From an uncultured Christensenella sp. (GTDB lineage: Bacteria > Bacillota > Clostridia > Christensenellales > Borkfalkiaceae), in contig CAJTXM010000013.1 of the NCBI GenBank assembly GCA_910583545.1, positions 1 through 62,460 on the forward strand: a DNA stretch of 62,460 nt, read 5' to 3'. This document shows positions 26,690 through 35,542 of this stretch, in pieces. Both the position numbers and the translations under genes were made by a program. The notes below the pieces were generated by a model that was not told the DNA's origin, did not search any database, and worked only from the letters and a program-made list of their open reading frames with translations. Every line of letters starts with the position of its first letter. Position 1 is the stretch's first letter.

Positions 26690-26718
26690 AACCTGTTTCA
26701 CCGTCCGTGAAACAGGTT
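26690..26718. terminator. Hairpin between the rluA-like gene and the partner-switching operon
   Basis: A 12-bp perfect stem (AACCTGTTTCAC/GTGAAACAGGTT), 5-base loop, overlapping the rluA-like stop. The following bases are ATAATAAAAG rather than a T-run, so termination efficiency is uncertain; read-through into the sigma operon is possible. Confidence 0.5.
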
Positions 26719-27523
26719 ACAGATTGCTTTCGAATATTTTTCCGTTCAGATACGACAATTCCCCGTCAAGATTGAATTCGAGAAATTTTGCCGTAAGACG
26801 CTGACGCTTAGCATTATATTTTACATTAAACGCCCCGTCACCGTATTTGTTATCGCCCAGAACGGGACAGCCTATAAATGCCATATGCGCCCTTATCTGA
26901 TGCGTTCTGCCCGTGTGAAGATTTATCTTAACCGTCGCAATATCGCCGTCTTCTTCCGTTACGCTGTATTCGGTTATAATCTTAACGGCGTTTGTGCAAG
27001 GCTTACCGAATATTTTGACTGTACCGCTCTTTTCGTCCTTTTTAAGGTATGCAGTAAGAGTTGATCTCTTTTCTTTGAAATTATTTTTACACAGAGCTAT
27101 ATAGGTTTTGTTTATTTTCCTGTCCCTGAACGCGGACAAAAGCTCCTTTTCCGCCGATTTGGTTTTTGCGTAGATTATGAGCCCCTGCGTGTTTCTGTCA
27201 AGTCTGTGCACGGCGTAAACTTCGCGTTTTTCTTTCAGTTCGCAAAAGAGCGCCTCGCTTGAAACACCTGAAAATTTGTCGGCAATAAGTACGTTCCCGT
27301 CCTCGAATACTGCGGTGTGCGAAGGCATTTCTTCCTGCTTTTTATCGGTATAGTACACGACCGTATCGCCCTTTTTCAGGGCGGTATTTTTGTTTACGCG
27401 TACGCCGTTGATCTTAACGTCCCTGCCTTTTAAAAGCGCGGACAGGCAGAAACTGCCCTGCGGATACACGGCGTCGGTAAAGTTTTTTAAAGTTGTGTCT
27501 TCCGTAACTGAAAATGTTTTCAT
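26717..27523 (-). CDS. RluA-family RNA pseudouridine synthase
   Basis: 268 residues. An S4-like N-terminus (FCLSALLKGRDVKINGVRVNK) precedes the synthase domain with the catalytic Asp in YAVHRLDRNTQGLIIYAKT, then KTYIAL and the GRTHQIRAHMAFIGCPVLGD motif. The target (23S rRNA or tRNA) cannot be told. The ATG at 27523 overlaps the feoB stop (ATGA), so it is preferred over an extension into feoB. It is co-transcribed with feoB. Confidence 0.9.
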   Translation of the reverse strand: MKTFSVTEDTTLKNFTDAVYPQGSFCLSALLKGRDVKINGVRVNKNTALKKGDTVVYYTDKKQEEMPSHTAVFEDGNVLIADKFSGVSSEALFCELKEKREVYAVHRLDRNTQGLIIYAKTKSAEKELLSAFRDRKINKTYIALCKNNFKEKRSTLTAYLKKDEKSGTVKIFGKPCTNAVKIITEYSVTEEDGDIATVKINLHTGRTHQIRAHMAFIGCPVLGDNKYGDGAFNVKYNAKRQRLTAKFLEFNLDGELSYLNGKIFESNL

Positions 27524-29193
27524 AAAAACAGTAAATGTATTAAAAATGCTCCCGTAAAGGCAATTATGAGCTGGAGAGTAAAACACTTTAAAGTGAATTT
27601 CAGACCCGTTTCTCTGACCGATGCGGAAACCGCCGAAATGCACGCAGGGCAAAGAAGCATAAACGTGCAGAGCGAAATTGCTTCTCCCAAACCTACGGTG
27701 AAATCGGGTATCAGCATTGCTATCGTCGCCGCGACGTTTTCCTTTGCTATAAAACCGCAGAGGACAGAATAAGCTATGCGCCAGTCAGTGACCCCCATAG
27801 GATAAAACAGCGGTAAAATTATTCTGCTTGCGTGCGACAGCATACTCTTATCGGCAGGAACGTATTCAAAAGAAAACGAAAAGTGTGAAAAGAACCAGCT
27901 TATAAGGCAGAAAAGCGTAATTATCCCTGCCACCTTAATTATAAACCCTTTGAGATAAAAATACAACTTTTTCAAGACGGTATTCGCGGACGGAAGAATT
28001 ATGGGCGTGACTTCGGAAAGCATTCCCTCCTTTCCGCCCTTCAACAGAAGCGAAACCAAAAGCGACAGCCCGAGCCCTGAAAAATACAGCAGAGTAATCA
28101 CGGGGAAAGGATTTTTGAAAAGCGGTGATAAAAAGGTAAGAAAGACGGGAAGTTTTGCTCCGCAGGGGATAAAAGGCAGTATTGCAACGGTGCGTTTTTG
28201 CGCGCTTTCGGTGGAATAGCCCCTCGTGGTCATAATTGCGGCGGCGGTACAGCCGAAGCCCGAAACGAGCGAAAACGCCGTTCTGCCGGAAAGATTTACT
28301 TTTTCGAAGAGTCCGTCGGTCGCAAACGACAGCGCGCTCATAATTCCGCTTTCGTCCAACAGCGTCAAAAAAAGATACAGCACGGCAAGCTGCGGAATAA
28401 ACGACAGCACCGAGCCCGCTCCGCCTAAAATTCCGTCCCGAACGAGGGAGATCAGAATTTCATTCTGCATAAAGGAAGTCAGCGCCGAACCGAGTTTGTC
28501 GACTATGAGCGTTTCCGTAAGGCCTTTCAGATACGCGCCTATCATAAGCGGATGAAACGCAAGAAAAAACATAAGCGCAATGGCGCAGACAAAGAAAAAA
28601 GAGGCGAAATAGCAGTTATAAAACAGTTTATCCGCCCTGCTTACGCCCTCTCTTCCTGCGCTGTAAAACTGGCTCTGCGGAATATCTTTTTTCAAAATAT
28701 TAAAGTTTATTCCGTTTTCTATCTGTCTTTTCAGCTGTTTGGGCGAACAGATAAATACGGGTATTCCGAGATATGAAGAGAGTTTGTCTTTGTCTATCCT
28801 GCCTCCGCGCCTTTTCAGCTGTCCCGATTTCGTAACGTACATAACGACGGGCTTGCCCGCACTTATAAGCCTGTGCGTTAAATTGAGGCTGTTGACAAGC
28901 GTGAGCGCGTCACAGACGTTGACTATCAGATCGGCGCCCTTCAACTCTTCCGAGGCACAATTCTCCTCCATAGAATATGCGTTCATAGCGTACAGACCGG
29001 GAGAATCGACGTAAGTTATACCGCCTCTTTTCTTTTCGGAAGCCGTCGTTGTAACGCCGTGAAAATTGCCCGTTCTCAGCGAACTGCGGGTAAGAGAATT
29101 GAAAAGCGTCGTCTTGCCTGCGTTCGGGTTGCCTGCAAGCACCACACGGAGATTTTTATCGGTGCGGGCGGTTTTCAATGCCTTTACGCGCAT
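27520..29193 (-). CDS. feoB: Ferrous iron transporter FeoB, compact form
   Basis: A Fe(II) transporter with an N-terminal G domain and a transmembrane Gate core. G1 is GNPNAGKTTLFN, switch GNFHGVT, G3 DSPGLYAM. The expected G4 (NxxD) is absent: residues 121-124 read TKSG, so the base-specifying Asp is lost. The membrane part starts near residue 195 with eight or so helices, including the Gate motif GFGCTAAAIMTTRG and IPCGAKLPVF. 557 residues against about 650-800 for the family; the helical spacer domain is short. Its start overlaps the feoA stop by ten bases. Confidence 0.9.
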   Translation of the reverse strand: MRVKALKTARTDKNLRVVLAGNPNAGKTTLFNSLTRSSLRTGNFHGVTTTASEKKRGGITYVDSPGLYAMNAYSMEENCASEELKGADLIVNVCDALTLVNSLNLTHRLISAGKPVVMYVTKSGQLKRRGGRIDKDKLSSYLGIPVFICSPKQLKRQIENGINFNILKKDIPQSQFYSAGREGVSRADKLFYNCYFASFFFVCAIALMFFLAFHPLMIGAYLKGLTETLIVDKLGSALTSFMQNEILISLVRDGILGGAGSVLSFIPQLAVLYLFLTLLDESGIMSALSFATDGLFEKVNLSGRTAFSLVSGFGCTAAAIMTTRGYSTESAQKRTVAILPFIPCGAKLPVFLTFLSPLFKNPFPVITLLYFSGLGLSLLVSLLLKGGKEGMLSEVTPIILPSANTVLKKLYFYLKGFIIKVAGIITLFCLISWFFSHFSFSFEYVPADKSMLSHASRIILPLFYPMGVTDWRIAYSVLCGFIAKENVAATIAMLIPDFTVGLGEAISLCTFMLLCPACISAVSASVRETGLKFTLKCFTLQLIIAFTGAFLIHLLFL

Positions 29194-29411
29194 TTTTCCA
29201 CCTCAATACTTTCGGCAACCGCTTTTCTTATTGCAAGGCGCACCGCGCCGCAGGAAATGAGGACGCTGCTTTTAAAAAGCGAATATGCCAAAAGTGTTAT
29301 TTTTTTGCCGGAAACTATGCCGAGGGACTTAAGCCTTGCCTCTGCACTGCCCGTAACTGCGCATTTTTTTATATACGCGCTCTCGCCTTTTTTCAATTCA
29401 AAAACACTCAT
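29184..29411 (-). CDS. feoA: FeoA domain protein
   Basis: 75 residues with the SH3-like FeoA fold: ARLKSLGIVSGKKITLLAYS and ISCGAVRLAIRKAVAESIEV. It assists FeoB in Fe(II) uptake. The start codon lies in the 3' arm of a perfect 11-bp hairpin, discussed separately. It is 38 bases downstream of ileS and may be read through from it. Confidence 0.88.
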   Translation of the reverse strand: MSVFELKKGESAYIKKCAVTGSAEARLKSLGIVSGKKITLLAYSLFKSSVLISCGAVRLAIRKAVAESIEVEKCA

Positions 29412-29430
29412 AGAATAACCTATGAGTGTT
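29403..29430 (-). promoter_or_regulatory. Hairpin enclosing the feoA start codon
   Basis: AACACTCATAG and CTATGAGTGTT form an 11-bp perfect stem with a 6-base loop; the feoA ATG is in the second arm and the stem is followed by TTTTTG. It could be an ileS terminator, a start-sequestering element, or both. Confidence 0.55.
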
Positions 29431-29449
29431 CAGCAAAAATAATGATATA

Positions 29450-32400
29450 TTATTTTCTTATAATAGTGAGAACGACTTTTTCGCCGTTGACGTTCTGCTC
29501 TTTAGTAAAGCCCTGCGCCTCGCCTGATTTTATCGACTCCGCCAATACGTCCTCTGCGAACGCGCCTTTTTCAAGAACTTTTTGCGCTTTGCCGACGGCT
29601 TTAAAGTAAACTTCTATTCTGTCGGTCACTTCGAAACCTGCGTCCTTGCGCATATTCTGAATTTTGGAGACGAGCTCTCTCTCAATTCCTTCGAATACAA
29701 GCTCGTCGGTCAGTTCCGCGTCAAGCGCGACGGTTATTCCATTATCTTCCGCAGAAATAAATCCGCCTGCGCTCTCGGTGAAAATCTGTAAATCTTCCTC
29801 GGTCAAAACGACGTCTTCGCCCTTGATTTCAAAACTTCCGCCGCCCTTTACCGCCGTAACGACTTCTTTCGCGTTGCAGTTTGCCAGAAACTGCGAAATT
29901 ACGCCTAACTTTTTGCCGTACTTAGGTCCTAAAGTTTTGAGCTGAGGCTTTAATTTATAGCTTATGAACTTGTCGGCGTCGTTTGCAAATTCCATCTTTT
30001 TGACGTTAAGCTCTTCGGTGACTATCGCCTTATCCTCTTCGGTCAGATCTATCTTCCTGTTTGTTACAACTACTATCTTCGAAAGAGGCTGTCTGTTTTT
30101 CAGATTTCCTGCGTTTCTTGCCGACCTGCCCAAAACGACGATGTCCAGAACCTCGTCCATTCTGTCTTCGAGTTTTTTATCGATAAACTTTTCTTCCGCT
30201 TCGGGGAACTTGCAAAGGTGAACGCTTAAAGGCGCGTCTTTATAGAACGAAGGCACTAAATTTTGATATATCATTTCAGAAACGAACGGCGTATACGGCG
30301 CGGTGAGCTTTGCTAACGTTACTAAAACCGTATAAAGCGTTGTGTACGCCGACGCCTTGTCGTCGGTCATATCCTTGCCCCAATAGCGTTCCCTGCCGCG
30401 GCGGACGTACCAATTAGATAAAATATCAACAAAGTCGGCGACAGCGCGCGAGCTTTCGAAAATTTCATACCTCTCCAGACTTTCGTCAACGGACTTTACA
30501 AGCGAGTTGAGCTTAGAGAGTATCCATTTATCCATAACCGAAAGCTTACATTTTTTAATATCGTACTTTGACGGATCGTACTTGTCGATATCGGCGTAGA
30601 GTGTGAAAAACGCATAAGTGTTCCACAGTGTGCCTAAGAATTTGCGCTGCGCTTCGGACACCGTTTCTTCGGAAAACCTCGAAGGAAGCCAGGGCGCGGA
30701 CGATGTATAGAAATACCACCTTACGGCGTCTGCTCCCTGTTTGTCAAGCACCGACCAAGGGTCCACGACGTTGCCCTTGTGCTTTGACATCTTGATGCCG
30801 TTTTTGTCGTTGACGTGACCTAAGACTATACAGTTTTTAAAGGGCGCCTTGCCGAAAAGTATGGTGTTTATTACGAGCAGTACGTAGAACCAGCCCCTTG
30901 TCTGATCGACGGCCTCGGAAATGAAATCTGCGGGGAAAGTTTCATCAAACAGCTCTTTATTTTCAAACGGATAGTGATACTGCGCAAACGGCATCGAACC
31001 CGAATCGAACCAGCAATCGATGACCTCGTGCGTGCGTTTCATCTTTCCTCCGCAGTCGGGGCACTTGCATACAAGTTCGTCAAGATATGGACGGTGCAGT
31101 TCGATATCCTGATTTTCTGCAATTCCGCACTTTTCTTTGAGTTCTTTTTTGGAACCCATTACCTCTGTCTGACCGCAGTCGGGGCAGACCCATACGGGCA
31201 GAGGAGTGCCCCAGTATCTGTCGCGCGACAAACCCCAGTCGATGACGTTTTCGAGGAAGTTGCCCATTCTGCCCTCTTTTATGGTGTCGGGCATCCAGTT
31301 TACAGAGCGGTTAGCCTTTATTACCTCGTCTTTGACTTTGGTGACCTGTATAAACCAGCTTGATTTCGCGTAGTAGAGAAGCGGCGTGTCGCAACGCCAG
31401 CAATGGGGATAGTCGTGCTCGTAGGGCAAGACTTTGAACAGAAGCTTAGCGCTTTCAAGCATATCCAGAATAGTTTTATCGGCTTTTTTGGCGAAAACTC
31501 CGTCCAGATCGGGGAAGCGCTTGTCGAAGCGCCCTCTTTCGTCGACGAGCTGTACCACGGGCAGATTGTAGCGCCTGCCGACCTTGTAGTCATCCTCGCC
31601 GAACGCAGGAGCAATGTGTACCACACCCGTACCGTCCGCCATAGTGACGTAGGTATCGCAGACGACGAAATGCGCTTTCAAGGGCGAATTCGAAGGCGAA
31701 ATGCGCTTTATCTCTTCCGTTGTGTAATCAAACAGCGGTTCGTACTCCAAATACTCGTATTCTTTGCCCTTCTTCTTGTCTATTATCTTGTAATCTTCGA
31801 AAAACCTCGACACGAGAGCTTCGGCAAGAATATATCTGACGCCGTCCGCCTCGATTCTGACGTAAGCCTCGTCAGGGTGCATACAGAGAGCTACGTTCGA
31901 AGGAAGAGTCCAAGGGGTCGTCGTCCAGGCAAGAATATATTCATTCTCTTTTCCCTTTACCTTAAAACGCGCGACGGCGGAATTCTCGTTGACCTTTTTA
32001 TAGCCCTGCGCAACCTCGTGCGAGGACAGCGCCGTTCCGCACCTCGGACAATAGGGGACTATCTTGTGACCCTTATATAAAAGCCCTTTTTTGTGCATTT
32101 CTTTTAAAGCCCACCACTCGGACTCGATATATTTATCGTCGTAAGTTATATAGGGGTCGTCCATATCGACCCAATAGCCGACTCTGTCCGACATTTTTTC
32201 CCATTCGCCCTTGTACTTCCAGACGGACTGTTTGCACTGTTTTATAAACGGCTCTATGCCGTATTCCTCTATCTGTTGTTTTCCGTCCAGACCGAGCATT
32301 TTTTCGACTTCCAGTTCGACGGGCAGTCCGTGAGTATCCCAGCCCGCTTTTCTTAAAACGTGCTTGCCCTTCATAGTCTGATAACGCGGTATGATATCCT

Positions 32401-32593
32401 TCATAACGCGCGTTAAAATATGACCTATATGCGGTTTACCGTTTGCCGTAGGCGGACCGTCGTAAAACGAAAACTCGTCTCCCCCGACGTTCTTTTCAAT
32501 GCTCTTTTCAAAGACGGAATTGTCTTTCCAGAACTTGATTACTTCCTTTTCTCTTTCTACGAAATTCAAAGAAGTGTCTACTTTTTTATACAT
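29450..32593 (-). CDS. ileS: Isoleucyl-tRNA synthetase
   Basis: Class I synthetase, 1047 residues, of the type found in many anaerobes. HIGH motif in PTANGKPHIGHILTR; KMSKS motif as KMSKHKGN; the editing CP1 domain has the usual WTTTPWTLPSN; two zinc-type cysteine pairs occur in CPRCG and VCPDCG. AAGGAG precedes the ATG by about eight bases. Expression is controlled by a T-box about 200 bases upstream, followed by an R2 repeat within the leader. Confidence 0.97.
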   Translation of the reverse strand: MYKKVDTSLNFVEREKEVIKFWKDNSVFEKSIEKNVGGDEFSFYDGPPTANGKPHIGHILTRVMKDIIPRYQTMKGKHVLRKAGWDTHGLPVELEVEKMLGLDGKQQIEEYGIEPFIKQCKQSVWKYKGEWEKMSDRVGYWVDMDDPYITYDDKYIESEWWALKEMHKKGLLYKGHKIVPYCPRCGTALSSHEVAQGYKKVNENSAVARFKVKGKENEYILAWTTTPWTLPSNVALCMHPDEAYVRIEADGVRYILAEALVSRFFEDYKIIDKKKGKEYEYLEYEPLFDYTTEEIKRISPSNSPLKAHFVVCDTYVTMADGTGVVHIAPAFGEDDYKVGRRYNLPVVQLVDERGRFDKRFPDLDGVFAKKADKTILDMLESAKLLFKVLPYEHDYPHCWRCDTPLLYYAKSSWFIQVTKVKDEVIKANRSVNWMPDTIKEGRMGNFLENVIDWGLSRDRYWGTPLPVWVCPDCGQTEVMGSKKELKEKCGIAENQDIELHRPYLDELVCKCPDCGGKMKRTHEVIDCWFDSGSMPFAQYHYPFENKELFDETFPADFISEAVDQTRGWFYVLLVINTILFGKAPFKNCIVLGHVNDKNGIKMSKHKGNVVDPWSVLDKQGADAVRWYFYTSSAPWLPSRFSEETVSEAQRKFLGTLWNTYAFFTLYADIDKYDPSKYDIKKCKLSVMDKWILSKLNSLVKSVDESLERYEIFESSRAVADFVDILSNWYVRRGRERYWGKDMTDDKASAYTTLYTVLVTLAKLTAPYTPFVSEMIYQNLVPSFYKDAPLSVHLCKFPEAEEKFIDKKLEDRMDEVLDIVVLGRSARNAGNLKNRQPLSKIVVVTNRKIDLTEEDKAIVTEELNVKKMEFANDADKFISYKLKPQLKTLGPKYGKKLGVISQFLANCNAKEVVTAVKGGGSFEIKGEDVVLTEEDLQIFTESAGGFISAEDNGITVALDAELTDELVFEGIERELVSKIQNMRKDAGFEVTDRIEVYFKAVGKAQKVLEKGAFAEDVLAESIKSGEAQGFTKEQNVNGEKVVLTIIRK

Positions 32594-32604
32594 AAATTAA
32601 CTCC

Positions 32605-32778
32605 TTCACAAAAAATTTCGGCTATTCTGCGCCTCAATTTTTTCGTGATTTGAGAGGCGTTGCCTCTCTTTTCGCAATCATAAAGGCAAACGCATATATA
32701 ATTGCGAAAATTCACTCTACTGAGGCGCAGGTATGCGCAAATTGGGTCTGCCTGTCCAAAAGCGCAGTTTTGGACGGC
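32605..32778 (-). repeat. R2-family structured element, copy A (ileS leader)
   Basis: Read on the minus strand: stem 1 GTCCAAAA/TTTTGGAC (32754-32775), stem 2 GCGCA/TGCGC (32725-32738), stem 3 TTCGCAAT/ATTGCGAA (32671-32708), stem 4 GAGAGGC/GCCTCTC with an AAC loop (32652-32668). TGCGCCTCA in the stem-2 arm can instead pair perfectly over 9 bp with TGAGGCGCA (32628-32636 with 32721-32729). The element ends 12 bases before the ileS ATG, after the conserved AGCCGAAATTTTTTGTGA. It is collinear with copies at 35369 and 49547. Confidence 0.75.
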
Positions 32779-32801
32779 AACATAAGTTATCAAAACAAAA
32801 A

Positions 32802-33025
32802 GCGCCCGAAGTTGTTCGGACACTTAAAAAAGCGTTTTTATATACCACCAAAACAAACTGACATTTGCTGTAACTTGTAACGGGTTACAAATCCGCACCG
32901 CACTACTTGTTACCGTTCGCGCCGTGGACTAAAAGGGGATATCCTGCACGGGGATTTGCTTTCTCACACCGACCGAAAGCTCTCTGAAAAATCTTGCCGC
33001 AAGGCGTTGTCCTTTATCGTTGTCT
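32802..33025 (-). promoter_or_regulatory. T-box riboswitch of ileS
   Basis: On the minus strand the leader starts with the ACGATAAAGGACAA-type 5' motif, then the stem I distal motif (CAGAGAGC..TTCGGTCGGTGTGAGAAAGC at about 32968-32988), an Ile codon ATC in the likely specifier region near 32940, the T-box core GGTGGTA (32841-32852 region), and a terminator GTCCGAA/TTCGGGC followed by TTTTTGTTTT (32793-32821). Uncharged tRNA-Ile would favour antitermination. A TATAAT lies at 33043-33048. Confidence 0.85.
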
Positions 33026-33089
33026 TTAAAAGTTGTAATTAAATTATATTTGATAAATTTAAAAAAGTAAAGCGAATTTTAATTAAATT

Positions 33090-34097
33090 TTACTTCAAAG
33101 GTATCTGGGCGCAGGCGTTTATATTCATTTTTGCGAAATTGCCTGCATTGTACTGTATCAGCCCCTCCATTGCTATCATTGCGCCGTTGTCGGTACAGAA
33201 GCCCTTTTCGGGCAGAACGAGTTTAAGATTATGCTTTTTGCACTCTGCTTTCAGCCTTTCGCGCAGATAGCCGTTTGCCGAAACTCCGCCCCCGGCCGTC
33301 ACCGTGCCGACATTGAGCTTTACCGCGTTTTCAACAGTCTTTTTGACAAGCGGGTCTATCGCGGCTTTCTGAAACGAAGCGGCTACGTCTGCTTTACTGA
33401 ATTGTTCGCCCTTCTGCTCCGCGGTGTGGCAGTAGTTTATAACGGAAGTTTTAAGTCCGCTGTAAGAAAACTGAGTATTGCTTCCGCGCACGAGCGACGG
33501 CGGAAAATCTATTACCGCTTCTCCGCCCTCTGCAAGGCGCTGAACGTTAGGACCGCCGGGATAAGGCAAACCCAAAACACGGGCGACCTTGTCGAACGCT
33601 TCGCCTGCGGCGTCGTCCGAGGTGGACGCCAACACTTCAAATTCCGTGTAAGTTTTTATATGAATTATTGCAGTATGTCCGCCGCTTGCAAGCAAAGTTA
33701 TATATGGAGGTTTCAGATTATTATCGCAAAGATACGCCGCCGCAAGGTGTCCGCGGATATGGTTTACCGCAATCAGCGGAATATTCAGCGAATATGCAAG
33801 CGATTTTGCAAACGAAAGCCCGACCAAAAGCGCGCCTAACAGCCCCGCGCCGTAGGTTACTGCCACTGCGTCAAGCTCTTTTACCGTCAGCCCTGCTTCG
33901 TTAAGAGCCTGTTTTACAGCTTCGTCGACGGCTTCGGTATGGGCGCGCGAAGCAATTTCGGGCACTACTCCGCCGTACTTCGCCTGCTCGGTTGCCGAAG
34001 AAAATATTACGTTTGATAAAAGACGCCTGCCGCAAATAACCGCGGCAGCCGTTTCATCGCAACTTGATTCAATTCCCAAAATGAATTTTTCTTCCAT
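33090..34097 (-). CDS. tsaD: tRNA N6-adenosine threonylcarbamoyltransferase TsaD
   Basis: Transfers threonylcarbamoyl to A37 of ANN-decoding tRNAs, with TsaB and TsaE. ASKHA fold: GIESSCDETAAAV at the start, metal ligands in HIRGHLAAAYL, ASGGHTAII, PGGPNVQRLA and the GGGVSANGYLR loop. 335 residues, normal length. Its ileS-proximal position with the T-box leader between them suggests separate transcription from ileS. Confidence 0.96.
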   Translation of the reverse strand: MEEKFILGIESSCDETAAAVICGRRLLSNVIFSSATEQAKYGGVVPEIASRAHTEAVDEAVKQALNEAGLTVKELDAVAVTYGAGLLGALLVGLSFAKSLAYSLNIPLIAVNHIRGHLAAAYLCDNNLKPPYITLLASGGHTAIIHIKTYTEFEVLASTSDDAAGEAFDKVARVLGLPYPGGPNVQRLAEGGEAVIDFPPSLVRGSNTQFSYSGLKTSVINYCHTAEQKGEQFSKADVAASFQKAAIDPLVKKTVENAVKLNVGTVTAGGGVSANGYLRERLKAECKKHNLKLVLPEKGFCTDNGAMIAMEGLIQYNAGNFAKMNINACAQIPLK

Positions 34098-34113
34098 ATT
34101 TAATGCTTGTTAT

Positions 34114-34167
34114 CACGGTAAAGAAGCAAGCAAGACAACGTAAGTATTGCGAAGCTTATTTGCCGTG
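34114..34167. repeat. R1-family intergenic repeat, copy b (short)
   Basis: Terminal stem CACGGTAAA (34114-34122) and TTTGCCGTG (34159-34167), pairing with one mismatch. The core has GCAAGCAAGACAACG and ATTGCGAAG as in copy a, but the central hairpins are missing. It lies between prfB and tsaD. Confidence 0.55.
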
Positions 34168-34172
34168 TGCAG

Positions 34173-35273
34173 TTATATCGTTTTCTTTAAATAGTCGATT
34201 ATAAACCCCTGTATATCCCCGTCCATAACCGCCTGAATATTCGTATTTTCGTATCCCGTGCGGTGATCCTTTGCGAGGGTGTAAGGGCAGAAAACGTATG
34301 AACGGATCTGACTGCCCCATTCTATTTTTTTTATTTCGCCCTTTATGGCGGCGTCGGCGGCTTCGCGCTCTTCTACCTGACGCTCGGCAAGTTTAGCCCT
34401 CAAATACTGAAAAGCCATTTCTTTGTTCTGAAGCTGACTTCTCTCGTTCTGACAGGTCACGACTATTCCCGTAGGAAAATGCGTTATTCTTATCGCCGTT
34501 TCGGTCTTATTGACTTTCTGTCCGCCTGCGCCTGATGAACGGTATACGTCGATACGGATATCGTCGGGCTTGATTTCGATTTCGCCGTCGTCCTCGATTT
34601 CGGGCATAACTTCCAAAGATGCAAAAGAGGTGTGACGCCTTTTATTGCTGTCGAAAGGCGAAATTCTGACAAGGCGGTGCACGCCCTTTTCAGCCTTTAA
34701 AAAGCCGTATGCGTTTTCGCCGTCGACGCGGAACGAAACGCTTTTCAGCCCTGCTTCGTCGCCGTTTTCGAAGTCGAGTTCGGTAACTTTAAACCCCGAC
34801 CTTTCGCAATAGCGCGTGTACATTCTGTACAGCATCTGCGTCCAGTCGCAGGCTTCGGTTCCGCCTGCGCCCGAATGAAGGTTCAAAATTGCGTTGTTAT
34901 TATCGTACTTACCCTTTAAAAGCGCGCGGATTCGCATTTCGTCGATATCGTTTGCCGCAACGGAAATCATTTCTTCGAGTTCGGGAATAAGACTTTCGTC
35001 GTCAGCCTCTTCTATAAGGTCGATAAAAGCGTATGCTTCGGCGAGGGCGGTTTCGCCCTTTTTGTAAGAAGCTATTTTGTTTTCAACGATTGCGATCTCT
35101 CTGCCGATGCGCTTCGATTTTTCAAGATCCTGCCAGACTTCCGGCTTTTCCTGTTCCGCCGTCAGCTCTTCGAGCTTTGCCCCGATATTGTCGATATCGA
35201 GCGCATATTTCGCTTCCGCGAGAGTTTCCGAAAGAGATTTCAATCTTAATCTATAATCGTCAGCTTTAAACAT
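34173..35273 (-). CDS. prfB: Peptide chain release factor 2
   Basis: RF2 terminates translation at UGA and UAA. GGQ motif in RSSGAGGQKVNKT; domain 2/4 as expected (LHSGAGGTEACDW). 366 residues. It reads in one frame from ATG, with no internal UGA and no CUUUGA shift site, so the programmed +1 frameshift that autoregulates prfB in many bacteria is absent. An R2 repeat lies upstream toward secA. Confidence 0.95.
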   Translation of the reverse strand: MFKADDYRLRLKSLSETLAEAKYALDIDNIGAKLEELTAEQEKPEVWQDLEKSKRIGREIAIVENKIASYKKGETALAEAYAFIDLIEEADDESLIPELEEMISVAANDIDEMRIRALLKGKYDNNNAILNLHSGAGGTEACDWTQMLYRMYTRYCERSGFKVTELDFENGDEAGLKSVSFRVDGENAYGFLKAEKGVHRLVRISPFDSNKRRHTSFASLEVMPEIEDDGEIEIKPDDIRIDVYRSSGAGGQKVNKTETAIRITHFPTGIVVTCQNERSQLQNKEMAFQYLRAKLAERQVEEREAADAAIKGEIKKIEWGSQIRSYVFCPYTLAKDHRTGYENTNIQAVMDGDIQGFIIDYLKKTI

Positions 35274-35368
35274 AAACGTTCCGTTTAATCAATGTTTCTT
35301 TATTTTGTTACTGCAACGACAGCTTTCAACTAATCAAACTTAAATTATTTTGCTTTTAAATATTTACT

Positions 35369-35537
35369 GTGCAAGCAAAATCACACTTTTGCGCAGCACA
35401 CCCCAATTTGCGCATACTTGCGCCTCAGTAGGTGAATTCGTGCGATTATATATCGGTGTGCCCTAAATATCGCACGAAGAGGGCAACGCCCTCAAATCAC
35501 GAATTTTTTTGACATCATCGAACGTCAAAAAAATTGT
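35369..35537 (+). repeat. R2-family structured element, copy B (secA-prfB gap)
   Basis: Plus-strand reading: stem 1 GCAAAA/TTTTGC inside GTGC/GCAC (35369-35399), stem 2 GCGCA/TGCGC (35410-35423), stem 3 CGTGCGAT/ATCGCACG (35439-35476), stem 4 GAGGGC/GCCCTC with AAC loop (35479-35493). The last part differs from copies A and C: a long hairpin TTTTTTTGAC/GTCAAAAAAA replaces the TGAGGCGCA segment. Relative to the neighbouring minus-strand genes this copy is in antisense orientation. Confidence 0.7.
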
Positions 35538-35542
35538 GAACT

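Noticed and set aside
32881..32910. A second T-box core near the TGCGGTGCGG segment
   Set aside because: It lacks the GGTGGTA core; the true core is at 32841-32852, next to the terminator.
35190..35273. Programmed frameshift in prfB
   Set aside because: The gene is in one frame from ATG with no internal UGA near codon 25 and no CUUUGA.
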